Positions 23,513 through 35,124 are shown, numbered from the stretch's first letter. The stretch is 64,000 bases of DNA from Prinsepia uniflora (GCA_032719365.1 CM064867.1:42991651-43055650), one strand, 5' to 3'. The notes: generated by a model not told the origin, from the sequence alone. Translations and numbers: made by a program.

Positions 23513-24171
23513 TCAAGTGTAACACCCCGGAAATTCGAGGATTTTAATATTGCAATTTAATGTGTGAATTGACGCTTTTACCCTTGTGATTGGTGTGGCG
23601 AAATTGTTGACTTTTTGATTGGTGGGTTAAATGAACTTTGACCTATGACCGTGACGTAGTTCGGGATGTCACGAGTTCATAGACAGGTGGCACGTCCAAT
23701 TCGGACGATTAGGGAAAAAGTTACGACTATCGGAAGTTCAGGGGCATTATCGTAATTTGGACGTTATGGGCGAAAATGTTGACTTTTCATTTGACAACTA
23801 ATTTTCACGCGACTCAAGAACCTTTAGGTAGGTCTCGACGTCCTGAGTCCGTAGACAGGCGGCACGCCGAAATCGGACTTCGTACGAGGAAGTTATGGTC
23901 AGAAACGTGAAATCGGGAGGTTCGTGTCTTGGTTTTCGTGTCGAATATTTTATTCTGAAATTTCTGATTGGAGGACACCTGGTGAGTGACAAGTGTCACT
24001 CACCCATTGGCTAGATTGGATCAGATCCACTATGGGTTTAAATACCATTAAAAACCAACTTTTAATTCCAGCCATTGATCTGAAACCCCCAGATCTGATC
24101 TCAGCCTTTGATCTCATCCTTGAGATCAAATCTGGACCATCCGTTCCATTTGATCAGATTCCCTCCATTTC

Positions 24172-24178
24172 TATATAT
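24172..24178 (+). promoter_or_regulatory. Putative TATA box of LTR promoter
   Basis: TATATAT lies within CCATTTCTATATATTTCTCACC. It is conserved in both LTRs of element C (42670-42676 and 50048-50054, - strand). Transcription would start about 30 nt downstream, ahead of the splice junction at 24504/24505. Confidence 0.6.
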
Positions 24179-24860
24179 TTCTCACCCGAACCCACACACT
24201 GCCCATTTCATCCATCACACCCGCACTACACCCTGTCTCTGTGTCTGTGTGTTGCTGGACTCACGGGGAAGGACGGAGGCACGGCGGTGGACAGCGGCAG
24301 ACGGCGGCGAGGTGAGCCGGCTTCAAAACCCGAAACGGTTTCAAAAACTCAGAAATGGAAGCTTGTTGTTCAGCGTTTGTTTGCATTTCCTTTTGACTCT
24401 ATTCACTTCTATGGACTGTTAGGAACCTCTAGAACTCAATTGCGTGACCGGAGGTGACCTGAACGGAGTATAAACGGCGACGGGAACTGGGTCTGTTCAT
24501 CGAGGGATTGTACATTTGTACCAGGACGAGGGTATACGTTCGGTTCCTAGCAGGATTGTACTGTGAGTGGGCCCAATTTCATTAAAACCTTGCATGCTTA
24601 AATGTTTTCTGATTTACTTATATGTTCACATGCTGGAATCAATAAATGGTTTTGATGATATTGAAATTTCGGTTATGGCACGTTTCACGGTATTTGGGCA
24701 TGAGACCCGTTTGATGAAACGTAACGATCGGTTCAGATTTTACCTATGTATACATATATGTTTTGCATGTGGATATCAATAAAATGTATTTGGTATTCCA
24801 CTGTATAGATCCTTCCATATGATACTGTCTCCTCCGGATGAGGTACCCCGGAGAGGTCAC

Positions 24861-24928
24861 GGACGTCTAGAACGTCCAGCGTCTATGACGCTAAGCATCG
24901 GGGATGCTGTACCCGAACGGGGTTCGGG
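24861..24928 (+). other. Chain of four perfect hairpins in LTR
   Basis: Consecutive inverted repeats with almost no spacing: GGACGT-CTAGA-ACGTCC (24861-24877), AGCGTC-TAT-GACGCT (24878-24892), AGCATC-GGG-GATGCT (24894-24908), CCCGAAC-GGG-GTTCGGG (24912-24928). Equivalents occur at 29720-29751, 41155-41202 and 48534-48581 (- strand elements), and related ones at 53812-53826 and 61145-61280. Confidence 0.75.
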
Positions 24929-25530
24929 GATTGAACTCGGAATTGAGACCCGAGTGGCACGCGTAGCCTTGTGATTGTGACCTTATTGGACGTCAGGGAC
25001 GTCAGACATTAGGGATGTCGGATTGGAGTGTATAGTGCAGTGGCTAAAATTATACTTATGGTTTTATTACATGCCTTATGATTCATGTTATATGATTTAT
25101 GGTTTTAAATGATGATGCATGCATGTTTGGAAAACGGAAGGGGTAAATTATATGTTTTACTTATCAAATGATTTTATAAACTTGAGCTTCGGTCCACTCA
25201 CCCTTAATGTTTTGGTAACCCCTCCAGGTCATGATACTGAGGTAGAGGAGGAACCTGAGGTTGAGGCATAGATCTACTTCTGCGTACCTGAACCCCTGCT
25301 GGGTGGTTTACCCGCAGGTTTATGTTAGAGTCGTGCTCGCAACTTGTAATTTTGGATTTCATCCCTTGTCTGACATCTGTTTAATTCGGATTTGATGTAT
25401 GACTTTAATTTGGTTATTTATGCATTTGATGTTTTGAGGTTAAAATTGGTATGAATTATTGGGTGTCAGACGGGAGCAGGGCACGTCCCCTTGTGGTCCC
25501 TGTGGGATCGGGGCGGGTCCTGTCATCAAG

Positions 25531-26221
25531 TACTTCAAAGCAGCATGATCTGTATACACAATAACTTTGGATTGAAGTAAGTAAGAATGAAACTTATCAA
25601 GAGCAAAGATTACCGCAAGTAGTTCCTTTTCAGTGGTTGTGTAGTTTTGTGGAGCTTCATCCAATGTCCTAGATAGTAAATGACATAGGGCTTCTTGTCC
25701 TTTCTTTGTCCTAAGACAGCTCCTATTGCATAGTCGGAGGCATCACACATGAACTCAAATGGTAAAGACCAATCTAGGGCACATAAGATAGGGGCACTAG
25801 TGAGCAACTCCTTTAGCTTGTCAAAAGCCTCTTGGCACTCGGCACTGAACACAATGGTCATTTTCTTTTGGAGTAAAAGACATAGGGGTCTAGAAATTGA
25901 TGAGAAGTCTTTGATGAATCGCCGGTAGAAACCTGCATGTTCAAGGAATGAATGGATATCTCTCACCGAAGTGGGACAGGGTAAGTACCGCACAAGATCT
26001 ACTTTAGCTCTATCAACCTCTATGCCTTTAGTCGACACAATATGTCCTAAGACTATCCCTTGAGTTACCATGAAGTGACATTTCTCCCAGTTAAGCACTA
26101 ACCTAGAATCGACACATCTTCGCAATATAAGTTCAAGGTTTTCTAAGCATGCATCAAAATTATCTCCGAATACACTAAAGTCATCCATGAATACTTCAAT
26201 AATCTTTTCTACATAATCAGA
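25531..26221 (-). pseudogene. Athila RT C-terminal part and RNase H N-terminal half
   Basis: The - strand frame begins at the edge of the solo LTR with SDYVEKIIEVFMDDFSVFG; the catalytic Asp pair of RT is at about 26185-26180. It continues with the connection domain (LVLNWEKCHFMV, GIVLGHIVS, FYRRFIKDFS) to CDASDYAIGAVLGQ. A frameshift near 25650 moves RNase H (NYTTTEKELLAVIFALDKF, VYTDHAALKYLM) to another frame. RT copies element RNA to cDNA and RNase H removes the RNA strand. It is disrupted by frameshift and by insertions on both sides. Confidence 0.9.
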
Positions 26222-26226
26222 GAATA

Positions 26227-27452
26227 TGTAACGACCCATCCCAATTATCGGGATTAATTAAGAATTAATGACGAATTAGCGAGACTAATCGGGGATTAGA
26301 CGAAGATTAGCGGACGTTCAGGACGAAAAGACGATTTTGCCCCTAGAATGGGCAAATCGTTGACTTTTTGTTTGGACGGTCAAATGGGCTTTGGCCAATG
26401 ACTGTGACGTAGTTCGGGACGTCACGAGTTCATAGACACGTGGCACGTTCGATTCCGACATCCGACGAAGAAGTTATGACGATTTATGTTGTGGCTCGTT
26501 AGGCCTGTTGAGTTCTATGTTCGGGCTAGAGGCCCAGTTGCTTTATGTTATCGGGCGTGAGTCCCGTTTTTATGACTTTTCTATACTAGTATGTATATAC
26601 CCTCCTTATGAGCTTATTGATTGGTCTCCTCCAGACGTCGACCTGGAGAGTTACGATCCACAGATCAGACTGGGTATCCCCATAGGGATCCCATTCCAGG
26701 AGTGGGCGTTATGATGTGGTCCCGGACCAGATTCGGGAGAGATGATCGGACTAAGTCTGAAGATAAAGCCTCCCAGATGGAGAATTCCTGGGAGAAAACT
26801 CGGAGTGAGACCCCAAGTAGTATGCATACTTATATATATAGAGACATCGTAACTATATCGGGGATGTGTTCCCTAGGGGCTATGTGCCCCGAGTTGGCAT
26901 CTTCTCCGGAAGTGCCTAGGATGAGTTATATATGTATATATGTATATGTGTATGAGTTTTCACTGAGACGGCGTTGGGCTGAGACCCACGCGTATTGGTT
27001 TTGGGCTGAGACCCATATGAGATGGCTTTGGGACGAGTTCCCACGTGTTTTTTTTTGGGCGGTGGTCCCATGTATTGATTTACGGATTTCGGGCCAAGGT
27101 CCAAATGGTTTGATGGTTCATGACGGTTATGGGATTCGGGCATGAGCCCTAGAAATGGTTTTTGAATGCATGCATATGTTTTTAATGAAGGGCATAAAGG
27201 TCTTTTATGAAATGTTTTTATAAAATATTTGTTTTGTCTACTCACAACCTTTGTATTTTGAATGCCTTTCAGGTTGATTGTGGATACGAGCTGTAGTAGA
27301 GACAAGACATCGCATTCCTCCTTCGGATCCTGGCGTACTCTGATAGGCCCTGTTGGGCAAAGGACGAAAATATCCCTAGTCTGACACTTCGTGTCAGACA
27401 GGTGCAGGTACGTCCCACGCTAATCCCGAGGGATTTGGGATGGGTCTTGTCA
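26227..27452 (+). repeat. Solo LTR inside Athila RT
   Basis: 1226 bp, TGTAACGACCCATCCCAATT...GGGTCTTGTCA, with perfect GAATA duplications at 26222-26226 and 27453-27457. It has GTGACGT-N8-ACGTCAC at 26404-26425. Shortly after, at TATGACGATT, it jumps to the distal LTR part, so palindrome, promoter and intron region are missing. Repeated TTGGGCTGAGACCCA motifs are at 26970-27060. Confidence 0.9.
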
Positions 27453-27457
27453 GAATA

Positions 27458-28641
27458 TGGAAAGCATACAACGTTGAAAAGTACCTGGTGAATTGCACAA
27501 AACAAATGCCATCCTCCTGTAAGTAAATGTACCAAAAGGTCATGTGGAAGTGGTCTTCTCTTGATCTTCCTGGGTGAGGCTTATTTGGTTGTACCTTGAG
27601 TATCCATCAAGGAATAGTGGGAGTGTCCTGCGAGTCTCTCAAGCATTTGGTCAATGAAGGGCAAAGGAAAGTGGTCTTTCCTTGTGGTGGCATTGAGTTT
27701 TCGGTAATCGATGCAACTCTATGTCCGGTGATGGTTCGTTGAGTCACTAATTCATTCTTGGCATTCTTTACTACAGTAATTCCAGATTTCTTTGGAACAA
27801 CCTGCATAGGGGACACCCAACGACTATCTGAAATAGGGTAAATAACACCACAATCATAAAGTTTGATTACCTCCTTTTTAACTAGTTCCATCATAGGTGG
27901 ATGGAGTCTTCTTTGTGCTTCCCGAGTGGGTTTGGCATTATCTTCAAGAAGGATACGATGAACACAAGTGGCATGGTTGATTTCTTTGATGTCTGCAAGT
28001 GTCCATCCAATCGTGGTCTTGTACTTCTTGAGTACAGTCAGAAGTTTTGTCTCTTGATCAGGTGTCTCTTGATCAGCAGGAAATATAAGCTGATTGACAT
28101 GCACAAGAACATCTTCTACATATCCCCTTGGATATGCGTGAGAATGATCTGCTAATTGAATAATCACATTGTCTTTCTTTAATTCACCTAGATTCATTGA
28201 TGCATATATATGGTATGACATAACATTGGTTGATGCACCTAAATCTATCATGACATTATCAAATGACTTGTTACCTATTACGCTGGGAACTGAAAAGCTC
28301 CTAGGATCTTTCAATTTTGGTGGATGTTTTTGTTGGATAACTGCAGAAACAGTTTTGTTTACCTTAACCACCTCTTTCTCCCTTGTTTTTCGTCTTTGGG
28401 TGCATAAATCCTTGAGGAACTTGGCATAAGCTGGTACTTGTTTGATGCATTCAATCAATGGCAAGTTCACTTGTACCTTCCGGAATATGTCAAGGATCTC
28501 TTCATACTTCTCATCCTTCTTAGTTTTTGAAAATCTGCTTGGAAAGGGTGCACACGACAACAAGGTGTTAGTAGAAATAAAATTTGAAGAGATATGATGT
28601 TTACCTTTTTCGTGGCTAGATGGTGTTGGCATTGGTGCCAC
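27458..28641 (-). pseudogene. Athila protease and RT N-terminal part
   Basis: The - strand frame from 28641 contains the retroviral-type aspartic protease with active site DLGAS (28245-28231), followed by NVMSYHIYASMNLGELK and the typical LADHSHAYPRGYVEDVLV. RT begins with TIGWTLADIKEIN, LHPPMMELVKKEVIKL and DSRWVSPMQVVPKKSG. Beyond about 27750 the frame breaks: the LDGYSRYNQI-like and FGLCNSPGTFQRCMLSIF-like blocks are in other frames down to the solo LTR at 27452. Protease would cut Gag-Pol; the RT part would start cDNA synthesis. It is disrupted. Confidence 0.88.
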
Positions 28642-29114
28642 TCCTTGTTCGAAATGGTGATCTTATCATACTCATCCTGAACAAATTCGTCACTTTCCTT
28701 CCTAGCCTCCATAGAACTTGATTCCAGGCCTTCCTTGGGCATTTGGTTGTGCAAAACCTTCCCACTTTGAGTTTTAACATAACTAGCATGCTCAAAAGCA
28801 TTGTTCTTTGGGTTGGGAACTATTTGTGAAGGCAACTTTCCCGTATCTTTGGCTTGTCCCATGAAATCGACAATTTGACCAATTTCCTTCTTCATTTCAG
28901 AAATGTCACGGCCATGAGTGTTCAACGTCTCCTTTGTTTGCTTTTGGCTATCTAGAAGGACTTGAGTTCGAGTGAATAATTGTACAAACATCTTATCATA
29001 ATCCGGGTTAGATAATTGATGAATCGGAGCAGCTTGTTGCATACCCATAGGTTGATGAGGCATTGGTGGTCTTGGCATGAATTGTGGCTGTGAGTATCCT
29101 TGTTGGTGTTGAGC
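28467..29114 (-). pseudogene. Athila gag C-terminal part
   Basis: The frame starts at the solo-LTR edge with PAQHQQGYSQPQF, then PPMPHQPMGM and a long linker (LLDSQKQTKETLNTHGRDI, EIGQIVDFMGQ), typical of the low-complexity Athila Gag region before protease. Its tail overlaps the start of the protease ORF in another frame, marking a frameshift around 28640. It is the continuation of the gag part at 32220-33198. Confidence 0.8.
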
Positions 29115-30063
29115 TGGAGTGACACGACCCATCCCAATCCCCCCGGGATTACCATGGAATGTGACGTGCTCCCGTCTGACAAGAGGCGTCAGACAAGGGA
29201 TAACCGATTGCCATTGCCCAAACGGGCTTCCAGAGTGCGTAAGGATCGATGGAGGAGGTGTGCGATGCTCAAGTCTCTGCTGCAGTCGTATCCGGAATCA
29301 ACCTGAAGGGCATTAAAAACAAAAGCTGTGAGTGGACGAAAATAAACAAGTCTGTTAAAAACATTTATAAGACATTTATGCCCCTCAGTAAAACCATATG
29401 CATGCGCCAAAAACCAATGATCACACATTTATTTAGAAATAACCATTAGGGCCTTAGCCCGGAAACCAAAGCATAGTTTCAATTTCCAGAAGTCAATCCA
29501 GAAGTTATTTCATAATCCAGTAATATGAACCATAAGGCATATAATATAAACCATAACCATAATTTTAGCCACTGTACTATACACTCCAATCCGACATCCC
29601 TGATGTCTGACGTCCCTGACGTCAATAAGGTCACAATCACAAGGCTACGCGTGCCACTCGGGTCTCAATTTCCGAGTTCAATCCCCGAACCCCGTTCGGG
29701 TACAACATCCCCGATGCTTAGCGTCATAGACGCTGGACGTACTAGACGTCCGTGACCTCTCCGGGGTACCTCATCCGGAGGAGACAATATAATATGGAAG
29801 GATTTATACAGTGCAGTACTAAATACATTTTATTGATATCCACATGCAAAACATATAGGTATACATAGGTAAAATCCGAACCGATCGTTACGTTTCATCA
29901 AACGGGTCTCATGCCCAAATACCGTGAAACGTGCCATAACCGAAATATCATCAAAACCATTTATTGATTCCAGCATGTGAACATATATAAAATGTAAACC
30001 AGAAAACATTTATTCAATTCCATTTTAGGGTCCCCGACCCGCAATCGTATGTAGAAATCAACT

Positions 30064-30166
30064 GGGCCCCTGGCCCGATTTCACAAGTTAACTGGGCCCC
30101 TGGCCCGATCCACATGTTAACTGGGCCCTTGGCCCGAATTTCATAGTTCAACTGGGCCCCTGGCCC
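30064..30166 (-). repeat. GGGCC-N3-GGCCC hairpin minisatellite
   Basis: Four copies of AACTGGGCCCCTGGCCCGAT at about 30-bp spacing. Each has GGGCC-CCT-GGCCC arms (one copy CTT). Related single motifs occur in other LTRs (2238-2250, about 53280-53370, 56240-56320). Confidence 0.8.
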
Positions 30167-30477
30167 GATTTTACATTATTCAAGTTCGTAACCGTTTCAT
30201 GAAATCATATCCAACCACATTTATGGAAATCGGTGCAAATCCAGAAAACCTCGGTTTACGTGCAAATACGTAATTCACCTCGAAATACGTGAAATCATTT
30301 TAAATTCACCGATATCCAAAGTAAATCATTTAATCATAATTATAACAATCATAAAACAGTTATGCATGCATCGAATTTATGAAACCAATGTCCACTCACA
30401 GACCGTTTAACCGAGCGCCTCGATACGCGTGCCATAGGCCTTCCCGGGCCACACCACTATCACCGGGACTCCCAATC

Positions 30478-30921
30478 CTGTTCAAATCACATTAGAGGAT
30501 TACTAACCTCATCATTACCATCCTATTCAAGTCCCATAATTTTCCCGAATTTTTAAGTATTTTTAAACTGGATTTAAAACCTTCGGACATCCCGAACAAT
30601 AACGAAACGGTGTCCGATCGACACGAAACCAATTCCAAAATGTTCGTTACATTAAATAGGACAGAAGTCATGTTGACCTCACCTTGAGATTCGTGCCCAC
30701 GCGCCGTCACGCGCCGCCGTGAGTGGCTACGCGTGAAATCCACGCGCCGTGAACAGTGTCACCAGCCTAACCCGTATCTCTGGTAAACGGGTCCAATTTA
30801 CCCGCGATACAACCCGGTTCAATGTCCATCAATTCAGCCTTAATTCCTTCAATTGATCAATCAGTTAGTTTCGTTTTAAATCCAATTACAGGTCTGTAAA
30901 CTCAATTACACAAATCCTTAC
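30478..30921 (-). other. Candidate LTR intron (GT...AG)
   Basis: On the - strand, donor TGTAG/GTAAGG at 30921 and acceptor TTTGAACAG/GATTGG at 30478 bound 444 bp. The arrangement parallels the solo LTR at 12080-14585 (donor TGAG/GTAAGG, acceptor TTGGACAG/GATTCG). Confidence 0.4.
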
Positions 30922-32219
30922 CTACAATTCCACGATTCGATGATGAACACCAAGAACACTCCGGTTACTATTCGTTCATGGAATTCTTTCAATTCCAATT
31001 GATTTCCTTAAATTGATTCAACCAGAAGCTTCCATGTACTCCGTTAAGCATTTCCCCCAACTCAATTGCTTCAATCCTGCGCTCAATCGTCACGACTCAA
31101 GCACGAACACCGTCACTGTTCAACCATGGAGTTCTGTCAACCACAACCGTTTTCTTTCAATTGACGAACCCATAAGCATCGTGGGATCATGAGAAGTAGT
31201 TTCCCCACCTCAATTCCGTCGTCTAAACACTCCACGATCACGACTCAACCTCGATTTTCTTCCTCTGTCACCAAGCTCGATCAGAGCCAAAACGACACCA
31301 ATTCATCTCGTTTCTTCGACAATTATGATCGTTGTGATCCCAGGAAGCTGAATGTGAGCTCAATTGCGATCCTCACGGCCTAATTCTCCCAATTCGAATT
31401 TCCCTCCCAAAAACCAAATTTCCGAATTCCAGTTCTACGGCCCCCCTCAATCCCTCGTGTTTCCCTCACTAAATCCGTCTCTGAAATGTCTCCAAATTGC
31501 ACACTCAAGATCAGCTGATGGAGAGGAGATTAAGAGTGGAATGAATTGTGGTTTTGGGTTGTACACGGTTAGGAAATTAGAGAGGAATAATGGAAATTAA
31601 AAGATTAATTTAATTTAATTAATTAATAAAACATAATAATTATGTTTCCCCAAAACATGGGATCTGGTTTTATGCCTGAAATTAAGGGATGAGTGACACT
31701 TGTCACTCATCCAAGTGTGTTCAGTCACCGGGTACTGTTCATTATTATATTATTATTTTAATCGGAGCCTCGGTTCGTTAATTCGTTTCCTTGACCATAA
31801 CTTCGTCGTCGAATCTCCGATTTCGACATGCCGCCTGTCGTTGGATTCGTATCGACGAAACCTACGTAACGGTCCTTGGACCTCGGCCATCGGACATCTC
31901 GGTCAAAAAGTCAACATTTTCCCTTATTTCGTCCAAATTACGAAAATGCCCTTGCACTTCCGTACATCATAACTTTCGCCACGAACGTCGGAATCGAACG
32001 TGCCGCCTGTCTATGAACTCGTGACGTCCCGAACTACGTCACGGTCATCGGTCAAAGTCCATTTGACCATCCGAATTAAAAGTCAACGTTTTGCCCACGC
32101 CCAGGGGCAAAACGGTCATTTTGCACAATTCGTCCGAAATCACCCAACTAATCCCAGATTAGTAAATCACAGTAAAATATTATTAAATCCCGATATTCGG
32201 GACGGGTCGTTACATGGAG

Positions 32220-33198
32220 GGTTCAAACATCCTTCATTGATGCTCCACTTGAATCCTGGATGATCACGGTTTCCTTGTCCATAGTTATTAAAGTTATTGA
32301 ACCGTTGTCCCCCTTGATATCCTCCTAAGGCGTTGGCTTGTTCCATCCAATCATAAGGGCTTGTAACTTGAGGGCATTGATCACTTAGGTGTCCATCCAA
32401 TTGGCACATGCCACATATAGTTCCCTTAGGTTGCATAGCCCTTTTGGCTTTTAATTCCAGAACTTGTTCAACCGTAGATTGGAGCTTTTCAATCTTTTCA
32501 TCCGAGGTTCCCTTAGAATTAAGTGCACTTACCCCTTTTCTTGTGAGACATGCCATAATGGGCATCATTGGTGGCCCTACTCTCGAGTAACTGTCTTGCT
32601 TTGGGCTCATCTAGGTCCATAAATGCCCCATGTGAAGCTGCATCAAGAAGGTCTCGGTCCATGGGTTTAAGACCATCATTGAAGTAATTCATTAGGTTAG
32701 TCTCTGAGAAACCATGTGAAGGAAAAGTAGAACAAAGGACCTTGAAACGATCATAGTATGAACCAAAGGTTTCGTCTGATGCTTGGGTAATGGATGTGAT
32801 CTCTTGCCTCATTGAAGTGATCATAGAAGCGGGAAAGTATTTGGCTAAAAACAAGTCCGCAAGTTGTTGCCAAGTAGTGATATGATTGGAAGGCAAGTCC
32901 ATGAGCCAAGATTGGGCCTTATCCACCAAAGAGAAGGGAAAGGCTTTAAGTTGCAAAAGTTCATCATCAACATCACTTGGTTTCATCCTATTGCACAAAA
33001 ATTGGAAAGTCCTAAGGTGTTTATTCGGATCCTCATTGGGTAACCCATAATAGGTTGGGAGTCAATGAAGGAAACCACTCTTAAGCTCAATGTCCGTTTT
33101 GTTTTCCTTAGGTAGAGGAAAAACAATGCATGAGGGTCCTATGCTCCACTCAGTTGAGCAAGTACGTTGACCAAGAGACTTATGTTCGTTGTTGCCAT
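32220..33198 (-). pseudogene. Athila gag N-terminal and middle part
   Basis: Gag packages the RNA. A likely ATG is at 33198-33196 (MATTNISLLVN). A frameshift near 33150 leads into SIGPSCIVFPLPKENKTDIE, an in-frame TGA follows near 33070, then LPTYYGLPNEDPNKHL and the retrotransposon-gag core (AQSWLMDLPSNHITTWQQL, SYYDRFKVLC). A second frameshift near 32540 continues into a CCHC zinc knuckle CGMCQLDGHLSDQC (about 32415-32374) that keeps all four ligands. The right edge ends at the solo LTR and gag resumes at 29114. Confidence 0.88.
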
Positions 33199-35124
33199 CT
33201 CAGTTTCAGGTTCACTTTCCAGTTGGTGTTTAGGGGAAGAAAAGGACTCAAATTCGCAGCCTTCCTTAAAAGTAGGTTCCAAGATGGGTTCTAAGGTCAA
33301 ATTCTCAAACTTTATGTCCCTTAACTCACCCCCAGTGTAGCTTGTGTATCGGAACTAGCAAAGCGTGGAGATCTGCGAGTTGGAATCACTAGCTTTGGCT
33401 TGGTCATGCATAGGAACTTGAGATGCAACAAAAATACAATGTGAGAGTCATATCCTAATCGCGACAATAGATAAGAGAAATGGGCAAGCGAGATAGATAG
33501 GCATGAAATGTAGAGAACATAAAATAAGCAAACAACATTGTATGTTTAAAGAACAGGTTATAGGTAACTAAGGAAAGAAGTTAAGGAATATAACCAAGAA
33601 TATGCAAGGTAGATCACGACAATAATATGAAAAAACACAAGTTAAAAGAAAAACGCCCAAATCAGTTCAACTCATAAAAGTCTACATGAAGAATGGTGTG
33701 AATGCATAAGAGGGAAATCATTAGAACCTGCATAAGACATAAGATTTACGTGACATTTCATGAAAAGAATGGCCTGCACCTTTCATCTCACTTCCCTAGA
33801 TTCACTTAGTCATAGGGGGGCCGATGATGAAATCTGAGCATCATGAAACCGCAGGGAGGGTATGCAATCTACCAATGCAATAGATAGAGTCTTAGAGTCA
33901 CATGAATAAATTTCCCACTTCGCTTCTCATAGTACTTCCATGGGCGTATGGCCTGCGCGTACTGATATACATATTTCAATCCCCTCCACCATTCAATGTT
34001 AATCATGGCCAGTTGGGATAAATATAACGCGAGAAGCAAGGCCTAATTTCGAGAAAACCCCAAGGCTAACCTGGCCAAGGTATGTACTCCATTGGAGTCC
34101 TCCTTCTTAGTGCCCCACTTGTTACCAGTCATAACCCTCCTAGACACCATAACCAACCGATGGAAGTTTTCAAAATAATGGCTTACCAAACCCAAGTGTT
34201 TACAACCTCCACCCCACCTCATGTCCATAAATTCAAGTCTACAGTGTATGGTGATGAAATTCACACATCACGAAGGGTTAAGGAGAAAGTAAACAAAAGG
34301 AGCGCTACTTGTTCCCGAAAGTAATATTTTGAAGAGAAATGTTTGGAGATTCATGCAACTCTAAAACATTTAATAGGAAACAATTTATCTTTGGAAATTC
34401 AAAGTTATATATGGGTCATATAGCTTCAGAGTTTAGATGGAGACTTCTATGTCTGTGCGGCCCAAGCCATTATCTTGGATTTCGAGCCATTTTCCCCGTT
34501 GAGGCAATTCCAAAGTGACCGGGTAGAAAGAATACATGCGAGGGGAGGATGATTTTGGAACTTCGAAGTCCTACTTCTCAGTACGAACACGATTTTGGAA
34601 CTCCGGAATCCTACTTCTCAAAGTTGGCCTATGGCATGCATTATCTCATTTCCTAGACATCACCTTGAAAATTTTGTATTTGGACATGTATTCGTTCCAA
34701 GAAAACTCAAGTGTTAACAAACTCCGCTCCAACCTCATGACTTTTAAGGGCAATGAAGGGTTTAGGAGTAAGTTAACAAATGAAACTTCACATATTCCAC
34801 TAAAGATCAAGATCTAAACTCCGAGCACAAGTAATTCACATATAACCGAGACTAGTTTGAAAAACGAATGATTCCTTATATTATTTGAATGTTTTTTTTG
34901 GGAAACTAATTTTTTTTTGGATTTTTTTTATTCTTTTAATTTTAATTTCAGAATTTTTTTTTTATCTTTTTTAATTTATTTTTTTTGAAATCAAATATTT
35001 ACAAAGAAAACGTTTCTAACAAAAAAGATTACAATTTATATACAAGTATGAAAATATCTACGAATATAATATTTACATTATAAACATATATATATAAACG
35101 AAATCATATAAGAGATTATTTCAA
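33199..35124 (-). other. Athila 5' leader region
   Basis: 1.9 kb between primer site and gag. It has only short chance ORFs, AT-rich, with T-rich homopolymers near 34890-34990. Long leaders are usual in Athila. No further signal is recognised. Confidence 0.65.

Larger units (their letters stand above)
23518..25525 (+). repeat. Solo LTR of the element-C family lacking the 783-bp intron-like segment
   Basis: 2008 bp, TGTAACACCCCGGAAATTCG...GGGTCCTGTCA, with perfect TCAAG duplications at 23513-23517 and 25526-25530. It is colinear with the LTRs of element C (about 2791 bp) but lacks exactly the segment that starts GTAAGCC and ends TTGACAG there; here CATCGAG joins GGATTGTAC at 24504/24505. It has the palindrome at 23981-24004, a TATA box at 24172-24178 and a hairpin chain at 24861-24928. 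Confidence 0.92.
29120..32214 (-). repeat. Solo LTR (mosaic type) inside Athila gag
   Basis: 3095 bp. Read on the - strand it starts TGTAACGACCCGTCCCGAAT and ends GGGATGGGTCGTGTCA. Perfect TGGAG duplications at 29115-29119 and 32215-32219. The hairpin-chain part (about 29560-29990) is nearly the same as in element C, while the last about 400 bp resemble the LTR end of D. It has the palindrome at 31687-31712, GTGACGT-N8-ACGTCAC at 32021-32042, a minisatellite at 30064-30166 and an intron candidate at 30478-30921. Confidence 0.9.

Noticed and set aside
24861..24928. CRISPR-like repeats
   Set aside because: The inverted repeats are all different and there are no spacers or regular direct repeats; this is eukaryotic LTR DNA.
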